A DNA stretch of 64,000 bases from Ardenticatenaceae bacterium (GTDB lineage: Bacteria > Chloroflexota > Anaerolineae > Promineifilales > Promineifilaceae), in assembly GCA_020634435.1 (NCBI GenBank), contig JACKBS010000012.1, positions 62,001-126,000 on the forward strand, in the 5' to 3' direction. The translations under genes were made by a program, and so were the position numbers. Positions 56,171-64,000 of this stretch are shown here, one piece after another. How positions within the stretch are numbered: position 1 is the stretch's first letter; every line of letters begins with the position of its first letter. The notes under the pieces are model-generated. The model searched no databases. It saw only the letters and a program-made list of their open reading frames with translations, and was not told the origin of the DNA.

Positions 56171-56544
56171 AGCAGTTATCCACAGTGGGAAACCACCATC
56201 AATAGTCTAACATATTTTGTCTCTTTGTGGGCAAACCGCACCACTTTCGCATCATATCGCTCTGTAAATACATTTTTTTGTTCCACTGCCTTCCTCTTTC
56301 CGAGGGTCTTGCCAACCTATGGCCAAAACAGCCATTTCTTATCTCCCATTAATGTTTGATCCGCCTCTCAGATCTCGTTATATCGCCGCCGATCGTGCTC
56401 GATCGCACTCAATCACGGTTTCCGAGGTTCTTGACCCCTTTTTCTCCTTTACCAGATTTTGATTCTCACAATTATCTCTGCTACATTTTCAGCGAAATTC
56501 ATGCTTTTTTTGACTACGATCATGAACTTCTGGTATGAAAGCCT
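56171..56544 (-). promoter_or_regulatory. Leader of CRISPR array 2 and divergent promoter region
   Basis: AGCAGTTATCCACAGTGGGA follows the last repeat directly; TTATCCACA is at 56176-56184. Homology with the array 1 leader continues to about 56440 (TTTCCGAGGGTCTTGCC, CCCATTAATGTTTGATCCGC). The rest leads to the WYL gene on the + strand, so array and WYL promoters are back to back. Confidence 0.88.
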
Positions 56545-57975
56545 ATGCTAATCGAAATCACAAAACCCAGCAGTTCGCTCACCGAACTCGAATTACCACC
56601 TTGCGTTGTCACGCCATTTTCTCTCATGCAGGTAATGGCTTACCTCCATTATTATACCCCAAAACGCCTGCCAGATAGCCGCATGATGGCGGCCAATCAT
56701 CTGCGCCAATTAGCCCAATTAGTAGACAAGCCCGACAGTCAAATTCGAACAATTCGTCAGCATAAACCACTGGCAACCCATCTGGCTTTGCTCTATGCCG
56801 CAAACTATCTCCCCAATTCAGGTAGCCAGCTTATATTATTACCGACTGTGGCCAATTGGCTTCATGCTGATTCACAGGCTCAACTAGAGAAACTCATACA
56901 CATAATCAAAGCGGCAGAGCCATGGAACCAAACCCTTTCAACGCTTAATCTACAAGATATCATCACCGAAGATTACACGCTCTACGTATACCAATCACTA
57001 ACACGCCAGCTTCAGGCCATTTCTATTATAAAGGAAACCACCCAACCAGCTTCCTGGCAAAAATCAAAGAGCCCAGAAATCTGGCAGCTCAACATTCCCC
57101 CAACCCAGCTCCTTTGGTTACAGTTTGATTTACGGCAGCTGGGTCACTGGAATACAGATTTCCAGCTCACCTGTACCCCCACCAGCATTGCAACGGCCAT
57201 ACAACGAGGCTATGGCCCAGAAACGATTCAATGGCTCCTGGAAACAGCCACTCAACAACCATTGCCAGAAGCCAAAGAAACCCAACTCCATCAATGGCAC
57301 CGCCGAGCCCACGCTTACCGACTTCGCACGGTGCACCTGCTCACAACCGCCCAAGACGAACAGCTAGCCACCCTGATGCGCCGAAAGCATTTTCGCAGCG
57401 CAGTTATCGAACAGATTGCGCCCCGCCACGCCATTGTCTCCCATGACATTGTGCCCCAACTGGAAAAATATCTGGCCAAACAGGACTACTCACTCGCCTA
57501 CAGCCCCAATCAACCAGAATCAATCAAACCCGAAGAACTGGAAGCAAATTCCGCCTGGCTGGCAGCTCGCATCATGATTGGTCTTGGCCAGATTGTTCCC
57601 CTACCCTGTCCGGCCCCTCACAGCTTGTTAGCACAGCTAGAAAATCAGCTCGATTCTGCCCAAAAAACAGAGCTGGAAGCCATAGCTACGACCTTCCTAC
57701 AAAAAATACGGGAAGCCATTTCCGGTCGCGACGCCTTTCTGCCTGCCAAACAACCACCCTCCCCCACCATCATTCAAACCATCCGCTCCGCCATCATCAA
57801 AGAGCAAACAATCAACCTCACCTACCAGGCAATGAGCGAATCAAAGGCTTCCTTGCGGCAGGTTCAACCGCTGCGTCTGGAACAGCGCGGCAATCTCTAT
57901 TATCTTTACGCCTACTGTTTCCGTGCCGAGATGAATCTAACCTTTCGCCTCGACCGCATTAAAGAGATAGTATAG
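56545..57975 (+). CDS. Helicase-C-like/WYL domain protein, likely CRISPR-associated regulator
   Basis: A 476-aa protein. The N-terminal two thirds are helical and resemble the XPB/Ssl2-like helicase-C family that accompanies WYL domains: LMRRKHFRSAVIEQIAPRHA and VPQLEKYLAKQDYSLAYSP. Residues ~410-476 form a WYL domain: IRSAIIKEQTINLTYQAMSE, VQPLRLEQRGNLYYLYAY and FRLDRIKEIV. WYL domains bind ligands, often nucleic acids or nucleotides, and several regulate CRISPR systems. It diverges from array 2 with the leader as the only spacer, which supports a role in array expression or adaptation. No helicase motifs (Walker A/B) were seen. Confidence 0.72.
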   Translation: MLIEITKPSSSLTELELPPCVVTPFSLMQVMAYLHYYTPKRLPDSRMMAANHLRQLAQLVDKPDSQIRTIRQHKPLATHLALLYAANYLPNSGSQLILLPTVANWLHADSQAQLEKLIHIIKAAEPWNQTLSTLNLQDIITEDYTLYVYQSLTRQLQAISIIKETTQPASWQKSKSPEIWQLNIPPTQLLWLQFDLRQLGHWNTDFQLTCTPTSIATAIQRGYGPETIQWLLETATQQPLPEAKETQLHQWHRRAHAYRLRTVHLLTTAQDEQLATLMRRKHFRSAVIEQIAPRHAIVSHDIVPQLEKYLAKQDYSLAYSPNQPESIKPEELEANSAWLAARIMIGLGQIVPLPCPAPHSLLAQLENQLDSAQKTELEAIATTFLQKIREAISGRDAFLPAKQPPSPTIIQTIRSAIIKEQTINLTYQAMSESKASLRQVQPLRLEQRGNLYYLYAYCFRAEMNLTFRLDRIKEIV

Positions 57976-58130
57976 AGAAAGAGGATTTCTCTCCATAGCA
58001 CCCTGCCTCAACTTTAGCCTTTAGAATAATCACTTTATCTATACTCGCGGCGAGCACTTTTTAATTGCGTTACCTCTGGTAAAAATGTCAGATTATGCCC
58101 TTTGCGAGTATAACTCAAGAGAGGAAAAAG
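57976..58130. other. Short intergenic region
   Basis: No gene; GAGAGGAAAAAG before ATG 58131 is the ribosome binding site of the next gene. Confidence 0.5.
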
Positions 58131-59519
58131 ATGGCGCACTTTGGTGAAAAGTTAAGAACATTGCGTGGGAAAACCCGTCATCCCCAAACACAAAAACCCT
58201 TAACCCAGCAGGAAATAGCTGATCGATTAAAAGGTAAGATCAACATCGAATACTCCCATGTAACCATCAGCAACTGGGAGCGCGATGTCTCTCAGATTCG
58301 TCAAGATGAGCGTGACTTGTTAATCGCCCTTATTGAAATTTTGTACGAGCATCAGGGCATCACTTCGTTAGAGGCGGCTAACGAACTTTTAGAAGCGGGC
58401 CACTACAGAGCCCTAAACGTACCAGAAACTAGCCAGATCAACTCCCAGTGGTTAAATGAAACCCAGGAAACACCCACTATCTCACCAGACACACACACCC
58501 TCAATTTACCCGCCAAAACCTATCAAGATCTCATTGGGCGAAAAGCTGAACTCCAACAGTTGTTTGACGGGTTTGAGAAAAAAATGCCAGCCGCATTTAT
58601 TGTCGGTTTAGGGGGGATTGGTAAATCGGCCCTCGCCAGAGAAGCCGTGGAGCAGGCACTTAGGGCCGATTTGTTTGAAACGGTTGTGTGGACAAGCGCC
58701 AAAACGGAAAGATTTATCGACGAAGGGATCGAAAAGATCGAAAGGTCCAGCTACAGTTTTGACCAACTTCTTAATGATATTGGCCGACAATGCAACCGAT
58801 TAGAAATTTTGCCTCTATCCCCCGAAGAAAAGCGGGACGCTGTCAAATATCTGCTTTCACAAACCCATATCCTGATAGTGTTGGACAACCTGGAAACAGT
58901 TGAACAGGCCCGCCAGTTGCTAGACGATATCCTCGACATTCGTGGCAAAAGCCAGCTGCTCATTACCAGTCGTCATTTTATAGACCATCCCCTGGTCACT
59001 CAGATTCGTTTAGGTGGCTTTTCGCAAGACCAGGGCATCCGTTTTTTACGCGCCGAAAGCAAGCTAAAAGGCATAGATGCAGTAACCCAGGCCGGAGAAA
59101 GAACGCTAAAGCGAATTCACGACGCAACAGGTGGTGCCCCATTGGCCATGAAACTGGTCATCGGGCAAATGTATTGGCTGCCCATGGACGATGTTTTGCG
59201 CATACTGGCCGACGCCAAATTTGAGGAACAAGATCGCGATTTTTACCGCTTCGTTTTCAAGCACTCTTGGGAATTACTATCCTTGAACGCGCAGAAAGTC
59301 CTGGTATCCATGTCGGCCTTTGCCGTAGAGGACGGCGGCACCGGGACATCAATTCTTCAGGTAAGTCGGGTCGATGCGCCAGAATTCACGCCAGCGTTAA
59401 AGCTTCTCATCTTTATGTCGCTTGTTGATCCTTCACAAAACTTGCAAGAAAAGAGATACACAATTCATCAACTCACCCACTACTTTGTTTTGTCCGACAT
59501 TGTCAAAAAATGGGGGTAA
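58131..59519 (+). CDS. XRE-NB-ARC ATPase
   Basis: A 462-aa protein; ATG 58131 follows GAGGAAAAAG. Residues 1-75 are an XRE-type HTH (EKLRTLRGKTRHP, PLTQQEIADRLKGKINIEYS, VTISNWERD). The NB-ARC part has Walker A VGLGGIGKSALARE near 165, Walker B ILIVLDNLETV and LLITSRHF, then GGAPLAMKLV. A winged-helix segment ends the chain with no TPR part. Two or three TPR genes follow on the same strand, so this is the second split NB-ARC/TPR cluster of the window. Confidence 0.84.
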   Translation: MAHFGEKLRTLRGKTRHPQTQKPLTQQEIADRLKGKINIEYSHVTISNWERDVSQIRQDERDLLIALIEILYEHQGITSLEAANELLEAGHYRALNVPETSQINSQWLNETQETPTISPDTHTLNLPAKTYQDLIGRKAELQQLFDGFEKKMPAAFIVGLGGIGKSALAREAVEQALRADLFETVVWTSAKTERFIDEGIEKIERSSYSFDQLLNDIGRQCNRLEILPLSPEEKRDAVKYLLSQTHILIVLDNLETVEQARQLLDDILDIRGKSQLLITSRHFIDHPLVTQIRLGGFSQDQGIRFLRAESKLKGIDAVTQAGERTLKRIHDATGGAPLAMKLVIGQMYWLPMDDVLRILADAKFEEQDRDFYRFVFKHSWELLSLNAQKVLVSMSAFAVEDGGTGTSILQVSRVDAPEFTPALKLLIFMSLVDPSQNLQEKRYTIHQLTHYFVLSDIVKKWG

Positions 59520-59656
59520 TTAAGCAAATCACAGAAAGCAATTTGAAAACCGCCAGGCGCTTCTTCTGGGATTTGCTCCAATAAAAAACCAGGTTTGCGC
59601 TCGTACTTGTTCAAACTCTTTTTGGTTTTTACATATGAGCAGGAAGCTTGTGGGCA

Positions 59657-60772
59657 ATGGTTATTGATAGTATAGAAGACAAGCTATTTTGGTCCGCGTT
59701 TTGGCACGAAGCGACGCAATCGCACACAACCTACTTTCTAGATTGGGCCGAGACCTATGTAGAATCATACGACACGCTGGCGGAAGAGCATGGCAACCTG
59801 ATTTTGAGCATGGACCGTGCTTTTGAAGAACAACAGTGGGAAATAATGATTGATTTTGCTTCCTTACTTTGCCGTCCTCAGCGAGGTTATTTGGGTCTGC
59901 GTGGCTACTGGCTCGAAGTTGAAACCCACTTACCTCGGGCTATTCATGCCGCTGAATCGCTTGGCCTCTGGAATGATTGGGCTGTACTACAACAGAACCT
60001 GGCCCTTTTTCAAATGAGGCGCGGTCAAATGGCAGAAGCTCAAATGCGCTGCCGTAAGGCGCTTACCATCATCCAACAGCAAGGTGATCCAACACAGGTT
60101 GCCGAAACACGGGGTTTATTGGCAACGATGGCCCGGCACCAAGGGAACCTCGAACAGGCAAAAGCGGAGCTTTTTACCATCTTGGAAATTTTTCAGCAGC
60201 TAAACGACGAAAAGAATATCGCTATCACCCTTAACCAACTCGGCCAGCTGGCGGAGGCCACGCGCGATTGGGAACAAGCCCTCACGTATCATCAAGCGGA
60301 ATTGCAGTTGGAAGAGAACCTTGGTAACCATTATGGCGCTGCTTTAGCCCGGTGGGGGATCGGGAATATCTATTATCGTTTAGGCGATTTAGTCAAAGCA
60401 GACAATCATTATCAACAGGCTCATGAAAGCTTATCGGCAATAGGGGATCAACAAAACTTGCTCCGCTTACTGGCGCAGCGGGCAAATTTAACCGGTCGAA
60501 TTGGAAAGGTGTCTAACGCGATTTCTTTATTTCAAGAATTGGTTGAGGCCGCAGAAAAGTTGGGCGATCAATTATCCGCTTACGACGCTATGTTTAACTT
60601 AGCCCGACTCTATCGTCAGGTGGGACAGCTATCTGATGCAGTCAACGTTCTTCAACGAGCTATCCATATTGGTGAAACAGCGCAGCTTAAAGATGTTGAG
60701 AAGGATAAACAGGCGTTGCAGGTTCTTCGACGAGAGTTAGAGGAAGCTTCTGGTGGAAAAAGTCCAAATTAA
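59657..60772 (+). CDS. TPR protein, partner of the XRE-NB-ARC ATPase
   Basis: A 371-aa all-helical TPR protein; ATG 59657 is used, with AGGAAG upstream. It opens with a capping region (THSYFLDWAETYVE-like: TTYFLDWAETYVESYDTLAE, then HGNLILSMDRAFEEQQW) and continues with about seven TPR units such as NLALFQMRRGQMAEAQMRC and ARWGIGNIYYRLGDLVKAD. The same capping region starts the following frameshifted gene, so the two arose by duplication. The 137 bases between it and the ATPase gene hold no gene. Confidence 0.8.
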   Translation: MVIDSIEDKLFWSAFWHEATQSHTTYFLDWAETYVESYDTLAEEHGNLILSMDRAFEEQQWEIMIDFASLLCRPQRGYLGLRGYWLEVETHLPRAIHAAESLGLWNDWAVLQQNLALFQMRRGQMAEAQMRCRKALTIIQQQGDPTQVAETRGLLATMARHQGNLEQAKAELFTILEIFQQLNDEKNIAITLNQLGQLAEATRDWEQALTYHQAELQLEENLGNHYGAALARWGIGNIYYRLGDLVKADNHYQQAHESLSAIGDQQNLLRLLAQRANLTGRIGKVSNAISLFQELVEAAEKLGDQLSAYDAMFNLARLYRQVGQLSDAVNVLQRAIHIGETAQLKDVEKDKQALQVLRRELEEASGGKSPN

Positions 60773-61975
60773 CTGGCAAAGCTATTTTACCGAGGCGCAA
60801 GCGTCCCACTTTCAATATTTTCTCGATTGGGCTGAAACGTGTAGCGAAGCAGAGACACACCATTATCAACGGCTTGACGCTGATCGCCATAACCTTTTTC
60901 TGGCCATGGAAACAGCGTCTGAGGGCAATGCTTGGGAATGCATACAGCGGTTTACCTGGGCTGTTGGACGTCCATACGGCGGCTATTTAGCACCTATGGT
61001 TATTGGAAGGAATTAAACGACCTCATGGAAACGGCTGTTTCAGCCAGCGAGCAACTGCAAGAACCGATTATCGCGGCCGGTTTCCTCGTTGATTTAGCGA
61101 CTATATTGTACTGGCGAGGACAATTGACTCGTGCCGAGCAGCTGTACATATCTGCATTAGAGGCAATAAGATCGGTTCCATCTGAACAAACAATCGACCT
61201 GGCAATCTCCCGAATTTGTCATCACCTTGGCATCATCTCCCGCACACGCGCTCAGTTTTCTCAGGCAAACTTCTACCTGGAAAAAGCTTTAGCCCTGGCA
61301 CAGCGATGGGAAGATACGGGTGGGATAGCCAACAACCTGTTGGAGCTGGGTAACTTGGCCAATGATCAGGGGAATGTGTCAGAAGCACTGGCATACTATA
61401 ACCAAAGCCTGGCCATGAACCTGTCGATCCCTCATCCCATCAATGTTGCCATCAATAAGCGAAACATCGGCAACGTCTTGTATGAAACAGACTACCCGGA
61501 TCAGGCAGAAAAACATTGGCAAGAAGCCTTGAAGGTTTTCACCGAGCACAATGACAAAAGAAATGTGGCTGGGATTCTTCACACGCTGGCCCAGCTTGCC
61601 CTAGATCGAAACGACCTTATTACAGCCCGCCATCTTTGCACCCAAAGTATCGACATGAAGCAACAAATCGGCTTCCAATCCACACTGCCGGTCACCATTA
61701 GCTTATTGGCGATGATCACTTACGCCGAAGGTGATTTAGGAATAGCCGAAAGTCTCTTTCAGCAGGCAATCAGCATGAGTGAAACAATGGGTGATCTCAA
61801 ACAAACCAACCGGCAAAGATTCAACCTGGCCATTCTTTACGAACTAACCGAACAATTTGCTCAGGCAGAACAGCTCCTGAATCAGGTAGTTGCCTTGGAT
61901 CAACTGCATAACCTACCAGACGCTGCCGCAAATCAAGCAGCTCTCCACCGCGTCCATCAAAAACAATCTCTATAA
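60753..61975 (+). pseudogene. Frameshifted TPR paralogue
   Basis: GTG 60753 overlaps the previous gene by 20 bases and begins VEKVQINWQSYF, then FLDWAETCSEAETHHY, paralogous to the upstream TPR protein. Near 60990 the frame changes by one base: the first frame reads GRPYGGYLA then APMVIGRN and stops at 61016, while the second continues TYGYWKELNDLMETAVSASE and runs to 61975 with about seven TPR units. The expected protein reads GGYL..YGYWKEL across the break, so one base was lost. It may be a pseudogene, a sequencing error, or less likely a programmed shift; no classical slippery heptamer was seen. Confidence 0.78.
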
Positions 61976-62362
61976 TTCATTTGTTCCTCTACCTGTGCCC
62001 CAAATAGCTTTTACAAAAGCTGCCGTTCAGACTTGTTATGTAAAATCAGGAAGGCCCTTTAAATAAACCAAAGCCATTTCGCCCGCTCTTACTTGAGCAA
62101 ACCACTGGAAAATCGGTCTTGGGTTTTAACGAACTTTTTGTGGTTTTCTTGAATATCCCTAAGAGCCAAATAAAAGCCAACACCAGCTTAAAAATTTTAG
62201 AAATCTTGAAATCGACTTTCAGAAAATGAAAGAGTATTTAAGCGCTTCTGTAAATACAAGAAGTTTGGTCTCCTCTATTCTGGTCACATAACGCAAGAAC
62301 TGAGTGGCCACTCCTTCAAGCGTCCTTACCAATTTCATAAGACAAATGAAGGAGACTTAAAC
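61976..62362. other. Intergenic region upstream of the small membrane peptide
   Basis: AT-rich, no gene seen. It probably contains the promoter of the small gene; AATGAAGGAGACTTAAAC immediately precedes its ATG. Confidence 0.5.
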
Positions 62363-62530
62363 ATGAAAACATTTCTTCGATTTTTACAGTTGCTGGTGGA
62401 TGGCTGTAAGGCTGGCTGTATACTCATTGCGGTTATCGTCGTAGTCAGCTTTGCCCACCCTGACAAGACGATTGCCACCGGCGGATGTACAGTGCCGGAT
62501 GGCATTTGCAACACCTCGACTAATCTGTAG
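62363..62530 (+). CDS. Small Cys-containing membrane or secreted peptide (55 aa)
   Basis: ATG 62363 follows AAGGAG at good spacing. The peptide reads MKTFLRFLQLLVDGCKAGC, then ILIAVIVVVSFAHPDKT, then GGCTVPDGICN near the end. One hydrophobic helix spans about residues 19-31 and two Cys in the tail could form a disulfide outside the cell. It is flanked by a strong terminator. No family recognised; a toxin-like or signalling peptide is possible but unsupported. Confidence 0.6.
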   Translation: MKTFLRFLQLLVDGCKAGCILIAVIVVVSFAHPDKTIATGGCTVPDGICNTSTNL

Positions 62531-62542
62531 TTCTTTCCTATG

Positions 62543-62579
62543 AGAAGGCTAACCAGCCATTCTGGTTAGCCTTCTTTTT
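62543..62579. terminator. Bidirectional rho-independent terminator
   Basis: AGAAGGCTAACCAG pairs with CTGGTTAGCCTTCT around a short loop; T runs stand on the right for the + strand, and it overlaps the last codons of the minus-strand gene. Confidence 0.88.
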
Positions 62580-64000
62580 CTTCCTCTAGTTTTCTTAAAG
62601 CAGTTTCCAATTCCTCTTTGAGATGGACCATTCGTTCATCAGTATCATATTTTTCTAGCAACGTGACTGCTTCCTTAAAAACGAGATCACCTTCTTTAGA
62701 CCGGGCTTGGGCAATTAATACATCACCGAGTCGCCCCAATGAATTAGCCATCTCTAAGGGTTCCGCTAGCTGCTGCCAATGTTGAATACTTTGCCGAAGC
62801 ATTTGCTCTGCTTCCGCATATCCCCCTCTCATATAGGCAGCGTTCCCCATATTATTCAGGGCAGAGGCCAGATAATAAATATGCCCCGATTCTTTCAGGT
62901 AGTCCAAATCAATTTGCCTGAAAACTGCTTCTGCCCGTTGAAACTGTTTTTGCTGAAAGTGAATGGACCCTTCAGCCAGATAAATGAGGGTACGGTCTAG
63001 TTGACTCGCGGTTTTTGTTAAAACGAGGTTGGCTTCGGAGAGACATTTTTCTGCGCTATCTATGTCACCTTGTGCTTGTAAAACCAATGCCAGGTTATGC
63101 AATGTTCGAGCCAATTCCGGCCATAGATTTATGTTTCGCCATACGGTGGCAGCTTCCTCTAAATAACGGCCAGACTGCTCCAAAAAATCTTGTCTGCGCA
63201 ATGCTATACCCAGCAAGTTAAGGGTTGCAGCTCGTTCTCTCCCCACTAAACCCAAGTTGTCATATTGTTCTAAAGCTGTGGTGCCATGCCTTATTGCTTT
63301 GTCGTACTGCCTATTTAGCAAGAAATCGTTGCCGAGGCTTAAATTCGCCTGGGCGATTTCTACGCTTTCCTCGACTTGCTGTGCGAGTTTGAGCATGTGC
63401 TGATGGATTTCTATTGCTTCCGACAGCTGGTAATTTAAGCGATGTAAAGTACCCAGCCTATTCAGCAAACGGCATTGCTCAGAAGGCTGATCTGAAAATT
63501 TTTCAGATAAATCTTTTAATAAGGGCAACCATTTAGCGGCATATCCTCTCTGCTCAATATAGCGGAAGAGATAAGCAAATATCTCTTGCCATGCCGTGCG
63601 CATTAGCAATGTAATATCAGCATCCGTCACCTGCTGGCTCTTTTGCAAAACCAAGGCTAAGTTATTCTGTTCCTGATCAAACAAATGCCATTCTTTTTCA
63701 GAAAGCTGGGCAAAATATTGCTGCCAATAAACAAGCGCATTCTCAATTAAGGCCGTAAAAGGAAAACCACCGACTTCCGCAGTGCTTGGACGACTGAAAA
63801 TATACTGGGCGGTCAAGCGATGTGTACCGTAACGCCGCTGGTATAAATTACCCTGTGGTTCGACCAAACAACATTCCATTAACCGGGTTAAACTTGGCCT
63901 GAGCTTTTTCTGGGGAAGGTTACTGACCGCCTGTAAGTAGGCTAAAGTCGCACCTGATTGCGATACGAGTGACATAACACGTATCAGCTGTTCTTCCGCC
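62566..64000 (-). CDS. STAND-type TPR protein, 3' part
   Basis: The frame remains open past ATG 63975 to the window edge (AEEQLIRVMSLVSQSGATLA), so the gene begins outside; the likely missing part is an NB-ARC domain. What is visible is a winged-helix segment (SGATLAYLQAVSNLPQKKLR, YGTHRLTAQYIF) of NB-ARC C-terminal type followed by about nine TPR units, for example NLSLGNDFLLNRQYDKAIRH and NLALVLQAQGDIDSAEKC, and a Glu/Lys-rich tail. The architecture matches the NB-ARC/TPR genes at 44-46 kb and 58-62 kb. Confidence 0.75.
   Translation of the reverse strand, partial: AEEQLIRVMSLVSQSGATLAYLQAVSNLPQKKLRPSLTRLMECCLVEPQGNLYQRRYGTHRLTAQYIFSRPSTAEVGGFPFTALIENALVYWQQYFAQLSEKEWHLFDQEQNNLALVLQKSQQVTDADITLLMRTAWQEIFAYLFRYIEQRGYAAKWLPLLKDLSEKFSDQPSEQCRLLNRLGTLHRLNYQLSEAIEIHQHMLKLAQQVEESVEIAQANLSLGNDFLLNRQYDKAIRHGTTALEQYDNLGLVGRERAATLNLLGIALRRQDFLEQSGRYLEEAATVWRNINLWPELARTLHNLALVLQAQGDIDSAEKCLSEANLVLTKTASQLDRTLIYLAEGSIHFQQKQFQRAEAVFRQIDLDYLKESGHIYYLASALNNMGNAAYMRGGYAEAEQMLRQSIQHWQQLAEPLEMANSLGRLGDVLIAQARSKEGDLVFKEAVTLLEKYDTDERMVHLKEELETALRKLEEEKEG

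Noticed and set aside
1..64000. tRNA, rRNA, retron or reverse transcriptase genes
   Set aside because: None recognised on either strand by eye; a dedicated scan was not possible.

Overview
The window looks like accessory DNA from a Chloroflexota bacterium, probably of the Anaerolineae type. The evidence is indirect: about 50-55% GC in genes, a lipoprotein linker rich in EVTRVVTET-like repeats, many NB-ARC/STAND ATPases with TPR partners, and a very frequent dispersed octamer ACGGCCGT. No rRNA, tRNA or housekeeping gene was seen, so the taxonomy is inference.

Region 1 (1-11.6 kb, all +) is a conjugative or mobilizable element. It holds the end of a retropepsin-like gene, an SSB protein, a ribbon-helix-helix protein, a very small HUH relaxase-like protein, a VirD4/TraG coupling ATPase and a DUF4417 protein. 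It also holds two large paralogues (855 and 788 aa) that share, in the right order, the motifs of QDE-1/cellular-RdRP-like two-barrel RNA polymerases: DGxGxIS, GxDKGH, GGxDxDD and SxVKTG. Region 2 (11.8-24.3 kb) holds a 1475-aa STAND NTPase with an effector-associated domain (EAD) and about 18 repeats, a broken DUF499-type ATPase gene, an orphan family-5 solute-binding lipoprotein, an XRE/NB-ARC/TPR protein behind an HxlR regulator, and an alpha/beta hydrolase-SRPBCC fusion.

Region 3 (24.3-43.9 kb) is a type III-D CRISPR system. Array 1 (47 repeats) carries a 603-bp MITE-like insertion inside a repeat and is followed by a leader. A minus-strand operon then encodes (in transcription order) a Card1/Can2-like CARF protein with a decayed nuclease site, an HD-less Cas10 with intact GGDD, a Csm3-like Cas7, Csx10, a tandem-Cas7 fusion, Csx19, a RAMP-cold-shock fusion, an EAD-SAVED fusion, a membrane CARF protein and Cas6. 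A CARF-LuxR regulator and a P-loop-Csx3-Csx3 protein diverge next to it, followed by a DJ-1-like protein. cas1, cas2 and a reverse transcriptase are absent.

Region 4 (44-64 kb) has a split NB-ARC/TPR gene pair, then array 2 (121 repeats, 47378-56170), a leader homologous to that of array 1, a divergent helicase-C/WYL protein, a second XRE-NB-ARC/TPR cluster including a frameshifted TPR gene, a small membrane peptide and a truncated TPR protein at the edge.

Working model: Cas10 makes cyclic oligoadenylate on RNA recognition; at least four sensor proteins (membrane CARF, EAD-SAVED, Card1-like, CARF-LuxR) read it and Csx3 may degrade it. The EAD of the SAVED protein resembles the EAD of the giant STAND protein, suggesting a link between CRISPR signalling and STAND effectors. 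Both arrays are transcribed leftwards, and many spacers hold a ribosome binding site plus start codon in the + sense, so the crRNAs would be antisense to invader mRNA start regions.
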